NCBI RefSeq assembly: GCF_900117425.1
Contig: NZ_FPEH01000015.1
Coordinates: 310,001-374,000 of the forward strand
Direction of reading: 5' to 3'
DNA from: Novosphingobium sp. NDB2Meth1
GTDB taxonomy: Bacteria; Pseudomonadota; Alphaproteobacteria; Sphingomonadales; Sphingomonadaceae
DNA: 64,000 nucleotides
The position numbers were made by a program, and so were the translations under genes. Every line of letters begins with the position of its first letter. Within the stretch, counting starts at the first letter, position 1. Positions 7,200-17,789 of the stretch are shown here, one piece after another. The notes under the pieces are model-generated. The model searched no databases, was not told the origin of the DNA, and saw nothing but the letters and a program-made list of their open reading frames with translations.

Positions 7200-8078
7200 C
7201 TATTCGGTTCCCCTGCGTGAGCGTGCGCTGAACGTATCGCAAGCGTCTTCGTTGCCGGTCTCCAGCCCCTTGCGCAACCACGCCATGCGCTGGGCGCTGC
7301 TGCCATGGGTGAAGGCGGCTTCTACCGGCGTCCGCCCGGCCGAGGCCATCAGCGTATCGTCGCCGATCTGGTGCGCGGCGCGCAGGCCTTCCTCGATGTC
7401 GCCGGCCTCGATCTTGTCCTTGTTCCGCGCGGCCCAGACCCCGGCGTAGCAATCGGCCTGGAGTTCGAGTGCGACCGAGAGCCGGTTGGCCATCGGCGGA
7501 TTGCGCCGCTGCGCCTCGGTCACCTGCTCCGAGGTGCCGACAAGGTTCTGCACATGGTGGCCATATTCATGCGCCATCACATAGGCCCGCGCGAAGTCCC
7601 CGCCCGCGCCAAGCTGCTTGTCCATCTCGGTGTAGAAATCGGTGTCGATGTAGATGCCCTGGTCCGCCGGGCAGTAGAACGGCCCCATCGCGCTCTGCGC
7701 CTCGCCGCAGCCCGATTGCCCTTCGCGCGAATAGAACACCAGCTTGGGCGCGCGGAACTCGATCCCCGCTTTCTGGAACAGCGGGCTCCACGTCTTGTTG
7801 AGCGAGGCGAGCGCATTGCAGCTTTCGCGGCTGAACGCGTTCACCGAGCAGCTCTCGGCCAGGCTGCCGGGCCGGCCGGGCAGGGCCTGCGGCGCGGAGG
7901 AACCTTGCATTGATTGCAGCGTCCCCAAAGTCTGCATCGGGTTGATCCCGAAGACCAGCGCACCGACGAGCGCGATGATCAGGCTGCCGCAGCCGATCTT
8001 GCCGCCCGGTCCGCCAAGGCCGCCGCCGCCGCGCTGGTCCTCGACATTGATCGAACTGTCAAAATCGTCGAGCAGCAT
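7200..8078 (-). CDS. YpfJ-family neutral zinc metallopeptidase
   Basis: 292-residue membrane-anchored protein of the YpfJ family (putative neutral zinc metallopeptidase). Seen: the N-terminal family segment rich in glycine (DQRGGGGLGGPGG), one transmembrane helix near residues 29-47, the zinc-binding HEXXH motif in AHEYGHHVQNLVG, the conserved ELQADCYAG helix supplying a further acidic ligand, and the C-terminal HGSSAQRMAWLRKGLETG. Length and order match the family. The physiological substrate is not known in any well-characterised case. It probably forms a transcription unit with the secreted protein at 6563-7162. Confidence 0.9.
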   Translation of the reverse strand: MLLDDFDSSINVEDQRGGGGLGGPGGKIGCGSLIIALVGALVFGINPMQTLGTLQSMQGSSAPQALPGRPGSLAESCSVNAFSRESCNALASLNKTWSPLFQKAGIEFRAPKLVFYSREGQSGCGEAQSAMGPFYCPADQGIYIDTDFYTEMDKQLGAGGDFARAYVMAHEYGHHVQNLVGTSEQVTEAQRRNPPMANRLSVALELQADCYAGVWAARNKDKIEAGDIEEGLRAAHQIGDDTLMASAGRTPVEAAFTHGSSAQRMAWLRKGLETGNEDACDTFSARSRRGTE

Positions 8079-8240
8079 GCAGTGTTCTCCTGTCCCCGCT
8101 GCCGGTTTGCCCGAGGCTGGGCCAGACCTGCAAGAGCCAACCGCGGCGTCCGTTCCGCATCAGACGGAACTTGCGCGGGGGCTTGGCATTTGCCAGCAAG
8201 GTGACTGCGTCGGGGCGTTCGAGGATGGCGATGAGTCGTT

Positions 8241-9839
8241 GTGAGTGAACCGGTTACCATGATCCTCCCTCCGGTTCCCCGTCGGTGGTCTCGGCCGCGC
8301 ATCCGGTTCGCCCGAGTTTGCCTTGCCGTGATGGCAGCCTGCGCGCTTCCCGCTTCCGCCGCGGCCCCCACCAAGCGCCAGTTGCAACAGATCGAGGCGC
8401 AGCTGCGCCAGCACGTCACCACCTTGTCCAGCGACGAATACGGCGGTCGCGAACCCGGTACGCCCGGCGAGACGCTGACCCTGCGCTACCTTGCGCGCCA
8501 ATGGTTCGATATCGGTCTGGAATCGGGCACCAACGATCCCGGCAACGCGTGGTTCGCCCCTGTCGAGCTGGTCGAACGCGTGCCGCAAGGCTCGCGCGCA
8601 CAGTTCATGCACGGCAAGCGGCGGGTCATGGTGCCGGAAGGCGGTTCGTTCGTCGTCACCTCGGGCCTGCGCAGCCTGATCGAGAACGCGCCGCTCGTGT
8701 ATGTCGGCAAGTCAACCGGCGGGGATGGCGCGCGAACCGAACTGGCAGGCCGCGTCGCGGTGATCCTCGACAGCGAGGCCCCGCCACCAGAATCTGCCAA
8801 GCTCAGCCCCGGCGGCGCTGCGGCACGGCCGGTGGACCGCGCGGGCAGGTTGCTTGAAAGCGGCGCGGCGGCGGTCCTCACCGTGCTCGACGGTGATCGC
8901 AGCCTCGAAGACGTGATGGCCCGCCGCCGCCGCGCCGGCTATGCCTTGTCGGGCGAGAAGCTGGGTGGCGATCTCGAGGTTTTCCTCTCCGCCGATGCTG
9001 CCAGCCAGTTGCTCGCCGCGTCCGGTGCGCCCACGCTGGCCAGCCTCCGCACCGCCGGGGCTGTGCCCGGCTTCAGCGCCAAGCCGCTCGGCATCACCGG
9101 CTCGTTCGAGGCGACCAACCGCGAGACGCGGATCAAGACGCACAACCTGATCGGCAAGCTCGAGGGTCGCCGCCCCGGCTCCGGCGCGGTCGTGCTTATG
9201 GCGCACTGGGACCACTTCGGCAAATGCGCCCAGCCGCCTGCCGAGAAGCAGATCTGCCCCGGCGCGGTGGACAATGCTTCCGGGCTGTCGGTCATCACCG
9301 AAGTTGCCCGGCAGTTGTCATCCGGCAAGCCGCTGGAGCGCGATGTCTACTTTGTGGCCACCACCGGCGAGGAACTGGGCCTGCTTGGCGCGATGGCCTT
9401 CGCCGAGAACCCGCCGTTTCCGCTGGGGAGTATCGTCGCTGCCTTCAATGTCGACAGCACCGGACTGGTCCCAGCTGGCCTTCCCGTGAGCGTCATCGGG
9501 CAGGGCATGACCGAGCTCGATGCCGGTATCGCCAAGGTTCTCAAGGCGATGAAGCGCAAACTCGCGCCTGGTGACAGTGCCAATGCCTTTGCGCGCCGCC
9601 AGGACAGCTGGGCGCTGATGCAGCACGATGTCCCTGCGGTCATGGTCAGCACGAGCTATTCGGACCCGGCGCGCCTTCAGGCCTTCATGGATACCATCTA
9701 TCACCGGCCCTACGACGAGGCGGCGCGCGTCATCTACGGCGGGATGGTCGACGACGTGCTGATCCAGACCGAACTTGTGCGATTTTTCGCGGATATGAAG
9801 CTTTGGCCCGGCGCGGGGGCGGCCGCAGGTGCAAAGTAG
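8241..9839 (+). CDS. M28-family zinc aminopeptidase, secreted
   Basis: 532-residue peptidase with an N-terminal signal peptide (hydrophobic stretch about residues 25-40, ending ASA-AA). The protease-associated insert spans roughly residues 130-260. Co-catalytic zinc ligands typical of M28 are seen in order: H in LMAHWDHFG, bridging D in GAVDNASG, EE in TTGEELGLLG, D in AFNVDSTGL, and a C-terminal H in YHRPYDE. It probably releases N-terminal amino acids from peptides in the periplasm or outside the cell. The start is a GTG at 8241; the ATG at 8259 is an alternative that keeps the leader. It is divergent from the YpfJ gene across a 162-base gap with a small GTTCCG-N7-CGGAAC inverted repeat. 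Confidence 0.9.
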   Translation: MSEPVTMILPPVPRRWSRPRIRFARVCLAVMAACALPASAAAPTKRQLQQIEAQLRQHVTTLSSDEYGGREPGTPGETLTLRYLARQWFDIGLESGTNDPGNAWFAPVELVERVPQGSRAQFMHGKRRVMVPEGGSFVVTSGLRSLIENAPLVYVGKSTGGDGARTELAGRVAVILDSEAPPPESAKLSPGGAAARPVDRAGRLLESGAAAVLTVLDGDRSLEDVMARRRRAGYALSGEKLGGDLEVFLSADAASQLLAASGAPTLASLRTAGAVPGFSAKPLGITGSFEATNRETRIKTHNLIGKLEGRRPGSGAVVLMAHWDHFGKCAQPPAEKQICPGAVDNASGLSVITEVARQLSSGKPLERDVYFVATTGEELGLLGAMAFAENPPFPLGSIVAAFNVDSTGLVPAGLPVSVIGQGMTELDAGIAKVLKAMKRKLAPGDSANAFARRQDSWALMQHDVPAVMVSTSYSDPARLQAFMDTIYHRPYDEAARVIYGGMVDDVLIQTELVRFFADMKLWPGAGAAAGAK

Positions 9840-9841
9840 GG

Positions 9842-11376
<1,535 letters not shown>

Positions 11377-11385
11377 GGCAAGATC

Positions 11386-12567
11386 GTGACTCCCGCCGCG
11401 CGGGTGCAATCCGCGATTGAGGTGCTCGACGCGGTGATTGCGGCTGCCCGGCGCGAAGGCGCGTCGGCAGAACGCGTCGCCGCCGAATGGCTCAAGGCGC
11501 GCCGCTTCATCGGATCCAAGGACCGGCGCGCGATTCGCGATCTGGCGTGGAGCGCCATTCGGCTTTGCGGTGAAGTGCCCGAGAATGGACGCGCTGCCAT
11601 GCTGGCGGTGGCCAAGAATGACCCCGCGGTTGCATCGCTGTTCGACGGCTCGCGTTATGGGCCCGAGCCGATCCGGAGCGACGAACCCGCCGCCGCTACC
11701 GGCTTCGCACCGGCCTGGCTGGAGGAGGGGCTCGCCGCATCTGGTATCACCCGCGAACAAGCCGCCGCCCTGCTCGGTCGCGCCCCGCTCGACCTGCGCG
11801 CAAACCGCCTGAAGACGACCCGAGACCGGCTCGCCATGACCCTGCCTGTCGCCACTGAACGGACACAGGCGCCGGACGCCCTGCGCCTTCCCGGCGGCAC
11901 CCCGGTCGAGAGATGGCCCGAGTTCGCTGACGGACTGTTCGAAGTGCAGGATACCGGCAGCCAGCTGACCTGCAACGCACTTGAGGTTCGTCCCGGCGAA
12001 GCGGTGGTCGATCTCTGCGCCGGGGCTGGGGGCAAGACGCTCGCGCTCGCCGCAGCGCTGCAGGGGGAGGGACAGCTACTCGCCTGCGACATTGACCGTC
12101 CGCGCCTCTCGCGCCTTGCCCCCCGCGCCGAGCGGGCCGGGGCGAAGGTCGAGACACGCCTGCTCGACCCCGGCCGCGAGGCGGAGGCGCTGGTGGACTG
12201 GAAAGCCAAGGCCGATGCGGTGATGGTCGACGCGCCGTGTTCGGGCACCGGCACATGGCGGCGCGGGCCTGAAGCGCGATGGCGGCTCACGCCTGCGGGA
12301 TTGGCGCGCTATGCACAGATGCAGGCCCATGTGCTGCGGATTGGTGCCGACCTCGTCCGTCCCGGCGGGCGCCTGACTTATGTCGTCTGCTCGCTGCTCG
12401 ACGCCGAAGGACCCGATGTGGTCGCCGCCTTTCTCGCGCGTAACCCGGACTGGCGCGCTGCCGAACAGCTGGTCGGTGCGGGAACCCCGCGCGGTGCTGG
12501 CCTCAGGCTTACCCCTTGGGACGATTCGACCGATGGGTTTTTCTTCGCAACACTGCACCGGCTATGA
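11386..12567 (+). CDS. RsmB/NOP family rRNA (cytosine-5) methyltransferase
   Basis: 393-residue SAM-dependent enzyme predicted to make 5-methylcytosine in 16S rRNA. Seen: an N-terminal NusB/RsmB-like helical part, SAM motif I DLCAGAGGKT, motif IV DAPCSGTGTWRR with the product-release cysteine, and motif VI VVCSLLDAEG with the catalytic cysteine. It starts with GTG at 11386, nine bases after guaB, with GAGG upstream. It is RsmB-like rather than RsmF-like by length, but I do not assign a target base. Its stop overlaps an ATG (ATGA) that could start a longer form of the next gene. Confidence 0.88.
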   Translation: MTPAARVQSAIEVLDAVIAAARREGASAERVAAEWLKARRFIGSKDRRAIRDLAWSAIRLCGEVPENGRAAMLAVAKNDPAVASLFDGSRYGPEPIRSDEPAAATGFAPAWLEEGLAASGITREQAAALLGRAPLDLRANRLKTTRDRLAMTLPVATERTQAPDALRLPGGTPVERWPEFADGLFEVQDTGSQLTCNALEVRPGEAVVDLCAGAGGKTLALAAALQGEGQLLACDIDRPRLSRLAPRAERAGAKVETRLLDPGREAEALVDWKAKADAVMVDAPCSGTGTWRRGPEARWRLTPAGLARYAQMQAHVLRIGADLVRPGGRLTYVVCSLLDAEGPDVVAAFLARNPDWRAAEQLVGAGTPRGAGLRLTPWDDSTDGFFFATLHRL

Positions 12568-12632
12568 TACGCAAGGCAATCATGGACGCCGGGGGACCAC
12601 GCGCGCCGCATGGCCGGCTCTGGGAGTATTTG

Positions 12633-13139
12633 ATGCGCTACATGCCTTTGGGGGTTGCCTTGTCTCTTCTCGTGCTGGTCACGGGAAGCGCCGGAACGGC
12701 CGGCGTCTCGCTGCCGAACGACCCCCGCGCAAAGGCTCTCGTCGAATCCGGACGTGAATTGCTTGGGCGCGGCGATATCGACGGCGCGACGGACAGTTTC
12801 GAAGCTGCGCTCGCTGTCGATCCGGGCAATCCCGCGACCTATCTCGCGCTGGGCGATGCCGCCCGCGCTGCCGGCATGCAGGGCAAGGCGATCCACTACT
12901 ACCGCGAAGCGCTGGAGCGCGATCCCAACAACCTCGCCGCGCTCGCCGGTGAAGGTGGCGCGATGGCCGAGAAGGGCGCGCTCGAAAAGGCCAAGGGCAA
13001 CCTGGCGCGGCTCGAAGGCCTGTGCGGACGCAATTGCCCCGAGGCGCAGAACCTTGCGGGCGTGATCGCCAAGGGCCCGGTTGCCCGCGTGGTCTCCGCC
13101 GATGCCGTCAAGCCCGAGCCGAAGGTTGAGGCGAACTGA
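12633..13139 (+). CDS. Secreted TPR-repeat protein
   Basis: 168-residue protein with a signal peptide (MRYMPLGVALSLLVLVTG..., cleavage near GTAG) and at least two tetratricopeptide repeats between about residues 35 and 110: a GDIDGATDSFEAALAVDPGN repeat and a GMQGKAIHYYREALERDPNN repeat. TPRs are protein-interaction scaffolds, so a periplasmic adaptor role is inferred. The ATG at 12633 has TGGGAG seven bases upstream and gives a proper leader. A longer form from the ATG at 12564, overlapping the methyltransferase stop, is possible but buries the leader. It converges with rppH, leaving four bases. Confidence 0.75.
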   Translation: MRYMPLGVALSLLVLVTGSAGTAGVSLPNDPRAKALVESGRELLGRGDIDGATDSFEAALAVDPGNPATYLALGDAARAAGMQGKAIHYYREALERDPNNLAALAGEGGAMAEKGALEKAKGNLARLEGLCGRNCPEAQNLAGVIAKGPVARVVSADAVKPEPKVEAN

Positions 13140-13143
13140 GCGC

Positions 13144-13629
13144 TCAGATCAGCGCGCGGAATTCCTCGACGACCTGCCGGTAGACGCGCCTCTTGAACGG
13201 CACGATCAGATCCGGCAACTGCTCCGGCTCGACCCAGCGCCATGCCAGGAACTCCGGATGTGAATGCGCATCGAGGCGGATCTGCTCGTCGGCCCCGTTG
13301 AAGCGCACCAGCAGCCACTTCTGCCGCTGGCCTCGATAACGGCCGCCCCACAGCTTCCCGATCAAATTGTCCGGCAGGTCGTAAAGGTATTCCTCGCGGC
13401 TTTCGGCAAGGATGGTGACGAGGTCGGCCGTGACGCCGGTTTCTTCCTCAAGCTCGCGCAGTGCGGCGGGGTGAAGGTCCTCGCCGTCGTCGATCCCGCC
13501 TTGCGGCATCTGCCAGGCGTCCCCCTCCTTGCTGTCGATGCGCTGGCCGACGAAGACACGGCCCTCGCCATTGACGAGCATGACGCCGACGCAAGGGCGG
13601 TAGGGAAGCCCGGCAGGATCCTTGCTCAT
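13144..13629 (-). CDS. rppH: RNA pyrophosphohydrolase (Nudix)
   Basis: 161-residue Nudix hydrolase that removes pyrophosphate from the 5' triphosphate end of mRNA and so starts decay. The N-terminus [12 protein letters not shown] and WQMPQGGID are RppH signatures. The Nudix box reads [20 protein letters not shown] followed by TGV, with all metal-binding glutamates. A conserved C-terminal [18 protein letters not shown] segment is present. Its ATG overlaps the stop of the upstream alpha/beta hydrolase gene (ATGA), indicating translational coupling. Confidence 0.94.
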   Translation of the reverse strand: MSKDPAGLPYRPCVGVMLVNGEGRVFVGQRIDSKEGDAWQMPQGGIDDGEDLHPAALRELEEETGVTADLVTILAESREEYLYDLPDNLIGKLWGGRYRGQRQKWLLVRFNGADEQIRLDAHSHPEFLAWRWVEPEQLPDLIVPFKRRVYRQVVEEFRALI

Positions 13630-14582
13630 CAGGCGCGGTCCAGCAGCAGGCGGACGGCGGCGAAAATGCGCTGCATGTCACTATTGGCGCTGGGGAAGGC
13701 CTTGCGCAGCTGGGCGAAAGCATGGGTCGTGCCCTTCATCTCGAGGAACACGACTTCGGCGCCCGCGCGGATCAGCTCGGCGCCATAGACGCGCCCGCTG
13801 TCGCGGATCGGATCAAGGCTGGCGGTGACGAGCACGGTCGGCGGCGTATCGGCATGGTTGCCATAGATCGGATAGGCGCGCGGATTGCCGAGCTCGGCTT
13901 TGTAGGCGTCGGAGAACCAGGCCATTGTCTCGGCGGTCAGCACGAAGCCGTCGGCGAACTGGAAGAACGAGGCGTGGTCGGGCTTGTCGTCGCTCAGCGG
14001 ATAGATCGGCACCTGCAGCACGACCGGCACGTTGGCGGGCTTTTCGGCAAGCGCCTGCGTGATGACGATGGTGAGGTTGCCGCCCGCCGAGTCGCCCATC
14101 GGGATCAGGCCGGTGATCTGGCGGCCGAGCGCTTCGGGGCTGGTCGCAACCCAGCGCGTGGCGGCTTCGCAATCATCCGGCGCGGCGGGGAAGGGGTTCT
14201 CCGGCGCAAGGCGATAGTGCACCGCGATCACCGGCAGATCGAGCTCCGCCGCGATTTCGGTGCAGAGCGAATGGTGGCTGTCGAGATCGCCGATGACGAA
14301 GCCGCCGCCGTGGAAGAACATCACCGCCGGGCCGGGCTCTCGCTCCGCGCGCGCATCGTAGAAACGCAGCGGAATGTCGCCCGCCGGCCCGGGGCAGGTG
14401 AGGTCCTTGATCACCGCCAGTTCGCGCGGTTCAGCCTCTGCGAGCACGCCCATCTGCACATAGTTGGCCCGCGCGCCCTCAGGGCCGAGCTCGGCCATCG
14501 AGGGGCCGGGGACCGAGGCCATGAAGTCGAGAAAGGCCTTCACATCGGGCCGGACATAGGGGCTGCTGGCAGTGTCGGACAT
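13629..14582 (-). CDS. Alpha/beta hydrolase, hormone-sensitive-lipase family
   Basis: 317-residue esterase/lipase of the HSL (family IV) group. Seen: the oxyanion motif [10 protein letters not shown], the nucleophile elbow MGDSAGGN (serine about residue 168), the acid in [10 protein letters not shown] and the histidine in [10 protein letters not shown], in the order expected for a complete catalytic triad. The start at 14582 (MSDTASSPY) has GAGGAAG just upstream; an ATG four codons earlier is less well placed. It likely acts on short-chain esters in the cytoplasm; the substrate is unknown. It is coupled by a 1-base overlap to rppH. Confidence 0.88.
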   Translation of the reverse strand: MSDTASSPYVRPDVKAFLDFMASVPGPSMAELGPEGARANYVQMGVLAEAEPRELAVIKDLTCPGPAGDIPLRFYDARAEREPGPAVMFFHGGGFVIGDLDSHHSLCTEIAAELDLPVIAVHYRLAPENPFPAAPDDCEAATRWVATSPEALGRQITGLIPMGDSAGGNLTIVITQALAEKPANVPVVLQVPIYPLSDDKPDHASFFQFADGFVLTAETMAWFSDAYKAELGNPRAYPIYGNHADTPPTVLVTASLDPIRDSGRVYGAELIRAGAEVVFLEMKGTTHAFAQLRKAFPSANSDMQRIFAAVRLLLDRA

Positions 14583-14816
14583 CGGCTTCCTCATCCTTGC
14601 AAGGTGTCTTCTCGTGCTGAGTCGGCGCGGGCGCCAACTGACAGCATTGTTATTTGCGGGGCTTGACGGGCGGGGGCAATCGGAATCAAGAGCAAGTGCA
14701 AGATTTGCGGTGCATCAGTTTTTCTTCTTTGCGCACCGCTAGATGAGAGCATAGGCGCTAGTTGCGCAAGAGGACGCGAGGGCCGGAACGGGGCCGCGCG
14801 GATAGCAGAGGAATCT

Positions 14817-16706
14817 ATGGCGACAGTTCTTGAGAGCGAACCCGAAGGCCACACCGGCGGGAGCGTTGGCTCCTCTGCGCCCGACGCGGTCGTGGTGCGA
14901 TTTGCGGGCGATTCGGGCGATGGCATGCAGCTCACCGGCGGCCAGTTCACGCTCTCGACGGCGCTTGCGGGCAACGACCTCGCGACATTCCCGGACTTCC
15001 CGGCCGAAATTCGCGCGCCGCAGGGCACTCTGTTCGGTGTCTCCGCTTTCCAGATCAACTTCGGTTCGACAGAGATCGACACCGCGGGTGACGCGCCCGA
15101 TGTGCTCGTCGCGATGAACCCGGCTGCACTCAAGACCAATGTCGGTGCCTTGAAGCCCGGCGGCCTGATCATCGCGGACACCGGCGAGTTCAACAAGCGC
15201 AACCTCGAGAAGGCCAAATACGACGTCAGCCCGCTCGAAGATGGCAGCCTCGAGAAGTGGCAGGTGCTCGCGTTCGACATTTCGGCGCTGACGCTGGAAG
15301 CGGTGAAGCCCTTCGGCCTTGGCAACAAGGAAGCGCTGCGCTGCAAGAACATGTGGACGCTCGGCCTTGCCCTCTGGATGTTCGACCGTGACCGGCAGCC
15401 GCTGATCGACTGGCTCAAGGGCAAGTTCGCCAAGGCACCGGTGCTCGCCGATGCCAATATCGCCGCGCTCAATGCCGGGCACGCTTATGGCGAGACGGCG
15501 GAACTGGCAGGTCCGCTCAAGCAGTATCATCTTGCGCCGGTCGAGAGCGAGCCGGGCCTTTATCGTACCGTCACCGGAGCCGAGGCCGTTTCGTATGGTC
15601 TGGTTGCCGGCGCGCAGCTTGCGGGTCTCGACCTGTTCTTCGGCGGCTATCCGATCACCCCGGCCTCGGCGATCCTGCACAACCTTGCGCGACTCAAGGA
15701 GTTCGGCGTCACGACCTTCCAGGCGGAAGACGAGATTGCCGCGATTGCCGCCGCCATCGGCGCCTCGTTCGGCGGGCAGCTGGGCGTGACGTCGTCGTCC
15801 GGACCCGGCATCGCGCTCAAGGGTGAGGCGATGGGCCTTGCGATCATGACCGAGCTGCCGCTCGTCATCGTCAACTCGCAGCGCGGTGGCCCCTCGACCG
15901 GCCTACCCACCAAGACCGAGCAGTCGGATCTCTATCAGGCGGTCTATGGCCGCAACGGCGATGCGCCGATGCCGGTCATCGCCGCGCGCAGCCCCTCCGA
16001 TGCCTTCGAGTGCGCGATCGAGGCCTGCCGCCTCGCGGTGCAGTACATGACCCCGGTCATGCTGCTGACCGATGGCTACATCGCCAACGCTGCCGAGCCT
16101 TGGAAAGTGCCTGATCCCAAGGGCTTCGAGCCGTTTCCGGTCAAGTTCCTCGAAGAGCCGAATGGTCCGGACGGTGCGGTTCTGCCCTATGCACGCGACG
16201 CGAAGGGCGCACGGCCGTGGATCAAGCCGGGCACGCCCGGTCTCATGCACCGCATCGGCGGCATCGAGAAGAACCCCGGCACCGGCAATATCGATTATGC
16301 GCCCGCCAGCCATCAGGCGATGACCAACGCGCGCAAGGACAAGGTCGACGGCATCGCCGCCGGCATTCCGCCGCAGGAGGTAACCCTCGGCGATGCCGGT
16401 GGCAAGCTCGCGCTCGTCGGCTGGGGCTCGACATATGGCCCGATCCACCAGGCCGTCAGGCGCGCCCGCCGCAAGGGTCTGGATGTCAGCCACATCCATG
16501 TGCGCCATGTCTGGCCGCTGCCGGAAAACCTCGGAAAGATTCTCAAGAGCTATGACCAAGTGCTTGTTCCGGAAATGAACACTGGACAGTTAAAGACCGT
16601 GCTGCGCGACCAGTATCTGGTCGATGCCAAGCCGCTCAACAAGACGAGCGGGCAGCCGTTCACCATTGCCGAAATCGAAGCTGCGATTGCCGCAGCGCTG
16701 GCCTGA
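14817..16706 (+). CDS. korA: 2-oxoacid:ferredoxin oxidoreductase, fused gamma-alpha subunit (KorA type)
   Basis: 629-residue subunit of a thiamine-dependent 2-oxoacid (probably 2-oxoglutarate):ferredoxin oxidoreductase. The N-terminal gamma domain (about 25-200, starting VVRFAGDSGDGMQLTGG) is fused to the alpha/pyrimidine-binding domain (about 225 on), which carries the GGYPITPASAIL motif typical of the superfamily. AGPGIAL-type and RGGPSTGLPTKTEQSD motifs follow. korB begins 13 bases later. The 2-oxoglutarate specificity is inferred from overall resemblance to KorAB; pyruvate or branched-chain acids cannot be excluded. AGAGGAA provides the ribosome site. Confidence 0.9.
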   Translation: MATVLESEPEGHTGGSVGSSAPDAVVVRFAGDSGDGMQLTGGQFTLSTALAGNDLATFPDFPAEIRAPQGTLFGVSAFQINFGSTEIDTAGDAPDVLVAMNPAALKTNVGALKPGGLIIADTGEFNKRNLEKAKYDVSPLEDGSLEKWQVLAFDISALTLEAVKPFGLGNKEALRCKNMWTLGLALWMFDRDRQPLIDWLKGKFAKAPVLADANIAALNAGHAYGETAELAGPLKQYHLAPVESEPGLYRTVTGAEAVSYGLVAGAQLAGLDLFFGGYPITPASAILHNLARLKEFGVTTFQAEDEIAAIAAAIGASFGGQLGVTSSSGPGIALKGEAMGLAIMTELPLVIVNSQRGGPSTGLPTKTEQSDLYQAVYGRNGDAPMPVIAARSPSDAFECAIEACRLAVQYMTPVMLLTDGYIANAAEPWKVPDPKGFEPFPVKFLEEPNGPDGAVLPYARDAKGARPWIKPGTPGLMHRIGGIEKNPGTGNIDYAPASHQAMTNARKDKVDGIAAGIPPQEVTLGDAGGKLALVGWGSTYGPIHQAVRRARRKGLDVSHIHVRHVWPLPENLGKILKSYDQVLVPEMNTGQLKTVLRDQYLVDAKPLNKTSGQPFTIAEIEAAIAAALA

Positions 16707-16719
16707 GGGAAGCGAAGCC

Positions 16720-17733
16720 ATGAACGACATGACCCCCATCCAGACCAGCCTCAAGGACTGGGAAACCGATCAGGAAGTGCGCTGGTGCCCCGGCTGCGGC
16801 GACTACGCGATCCTCAAGGCGGTGCAGCGCACGCTGCCGGAAATCGGCGCGGACCCGGCCAAGACCGTGTTCATCTCAGGGATAGGCTGCTCGAGCCGGT
16901 TCCCCTATTACGTCGAAAGCTACGGCTTCCACACCATCCACGGCCGCGCCCCTGCTTTTGCGACGGGCTTGAAGCTTGCCAATCCGGAGCTCGATGTCTG
17001 GCTGGTGACGGGTGACGGCGATGGCATGTCGATCGGCGGCAATCACACGATGCATGTGCTGCGCCGCAATCTAAACACGCAGATCCTGCTGTTCAACAAC
17101 GAGATCTACGGCCTCACCAAGGGCCAGTATTCGCCGACGAGCCGCACCGGCACCGTCTCGCCGACCACGCCGCTTGGTTCGGTGGACCGTCCGGCCAGCC
17201 CCTGCGCCTTTGCGCTGGGCGCGGGCGGGCGGTTCATTGCGCGGGCCTATGACGTCAGCAAGGAACTGCCCGCGGTGCTCAAGGCTGCTCACGCCCACCA
17301 GGGCGCGGCTTTCGTCGAGATCTTCCAGAACTGCATCGTCTACAACAAGGACGTCTTCGCCGATTTCACCGAGAAGGCGAACGCCGCGACCGGCCAGCTC
17401 TGGCTGACCCACGGCGAGCCGATGCTGTTCAACAAGGGCACCAAGGGCATCGCGCTCGACGCCGAGACGCTGAGCCTCAAGGTTGTCGATGTGGTCGATG
17501 GCGACTGGCAGGCGGCGGGTGTGCGCGTCCACGACGTCAAGAACCGCGCGCTGGCGCATCTGCTCGTCGAGATGCCGTTCGGCCCGTTCCCGATGGCGCT
17601 TGGCGTGATCTACGACGATCCGCGCCCGACCTTCGAGGCGGCGGTGATCGAGGAACGCGCGCGCGCGTCGGCGGGCAAGACAGCGAACCTCGCGGCCCTG
17701 CTGAGCAAGGGCCAGACCTGGACGGTCGAGTAA
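16720..17733 (+). CDS. korB: 2-oxoacid:ferredoxin oxidoreductase beta subunit (KorB type)
   Basis: 337-residue partner of KorA. It binds thiamine diphosphate through GDGDGMSIGGNH (GDG...N motif) and a [4Fe-4S] cluster through cysteines C23 and C26 (WCPGCGDY) and the cysteine in SGIGCSSRFPYY. The enzyme passes electrons from 2-oxoacid decarboxylation to ferredoxin and makes acyl-CoA. The start at 16720 is chosen because the frame upstream lies inside korA. No separate ferredoxin-like delta subunit gene is adjacent, consistent with the two-subunit enzyme class. Confidence 0.92.
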   Translation: MNDMTPIQTSLKDWETDQEVRWCPGCGDYAILKAVQRTLPEIGADPAKTVFISGIGCSSRFPYYVESYGFHTIHGRAPAFATGLKLANPELDVWLVTGDGDGMSIGGNHTMHVLRRNLNTQILLFNNEIYGLTKGQYSPTSRTGTVSPTTPLGSVDRPASPCAFALGAGGRFIARAYDVSKELPAVLKAAHAHQGAAFVEIFQNCIVYNKDVFADFTEKANAATGQLWLTHGEPMLFNKGTKGIALDAETLSLKVVDVVDGDWQAAGVRVHDVKNRALAHLLVEMPFGPFPMALGVIYDDPRPTFEAAVIEERARASAGKTANLAALLSKGQTWTVE

Positions 17734-17789
17734 CGCTTCCCTTGGGGGAGAGTGGGCGGGGTCGGCGGCCTGTGCAATAGGCTGCTGCC

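Noticed and set aside
14707..14739. GCGGTGC/GCACCGC inverted repeat before korA considered as a riboswitch or terminator
   Set aside because: Only a 7-bp stem with a 19-base loop and no conserved leader motif; too weak to call.
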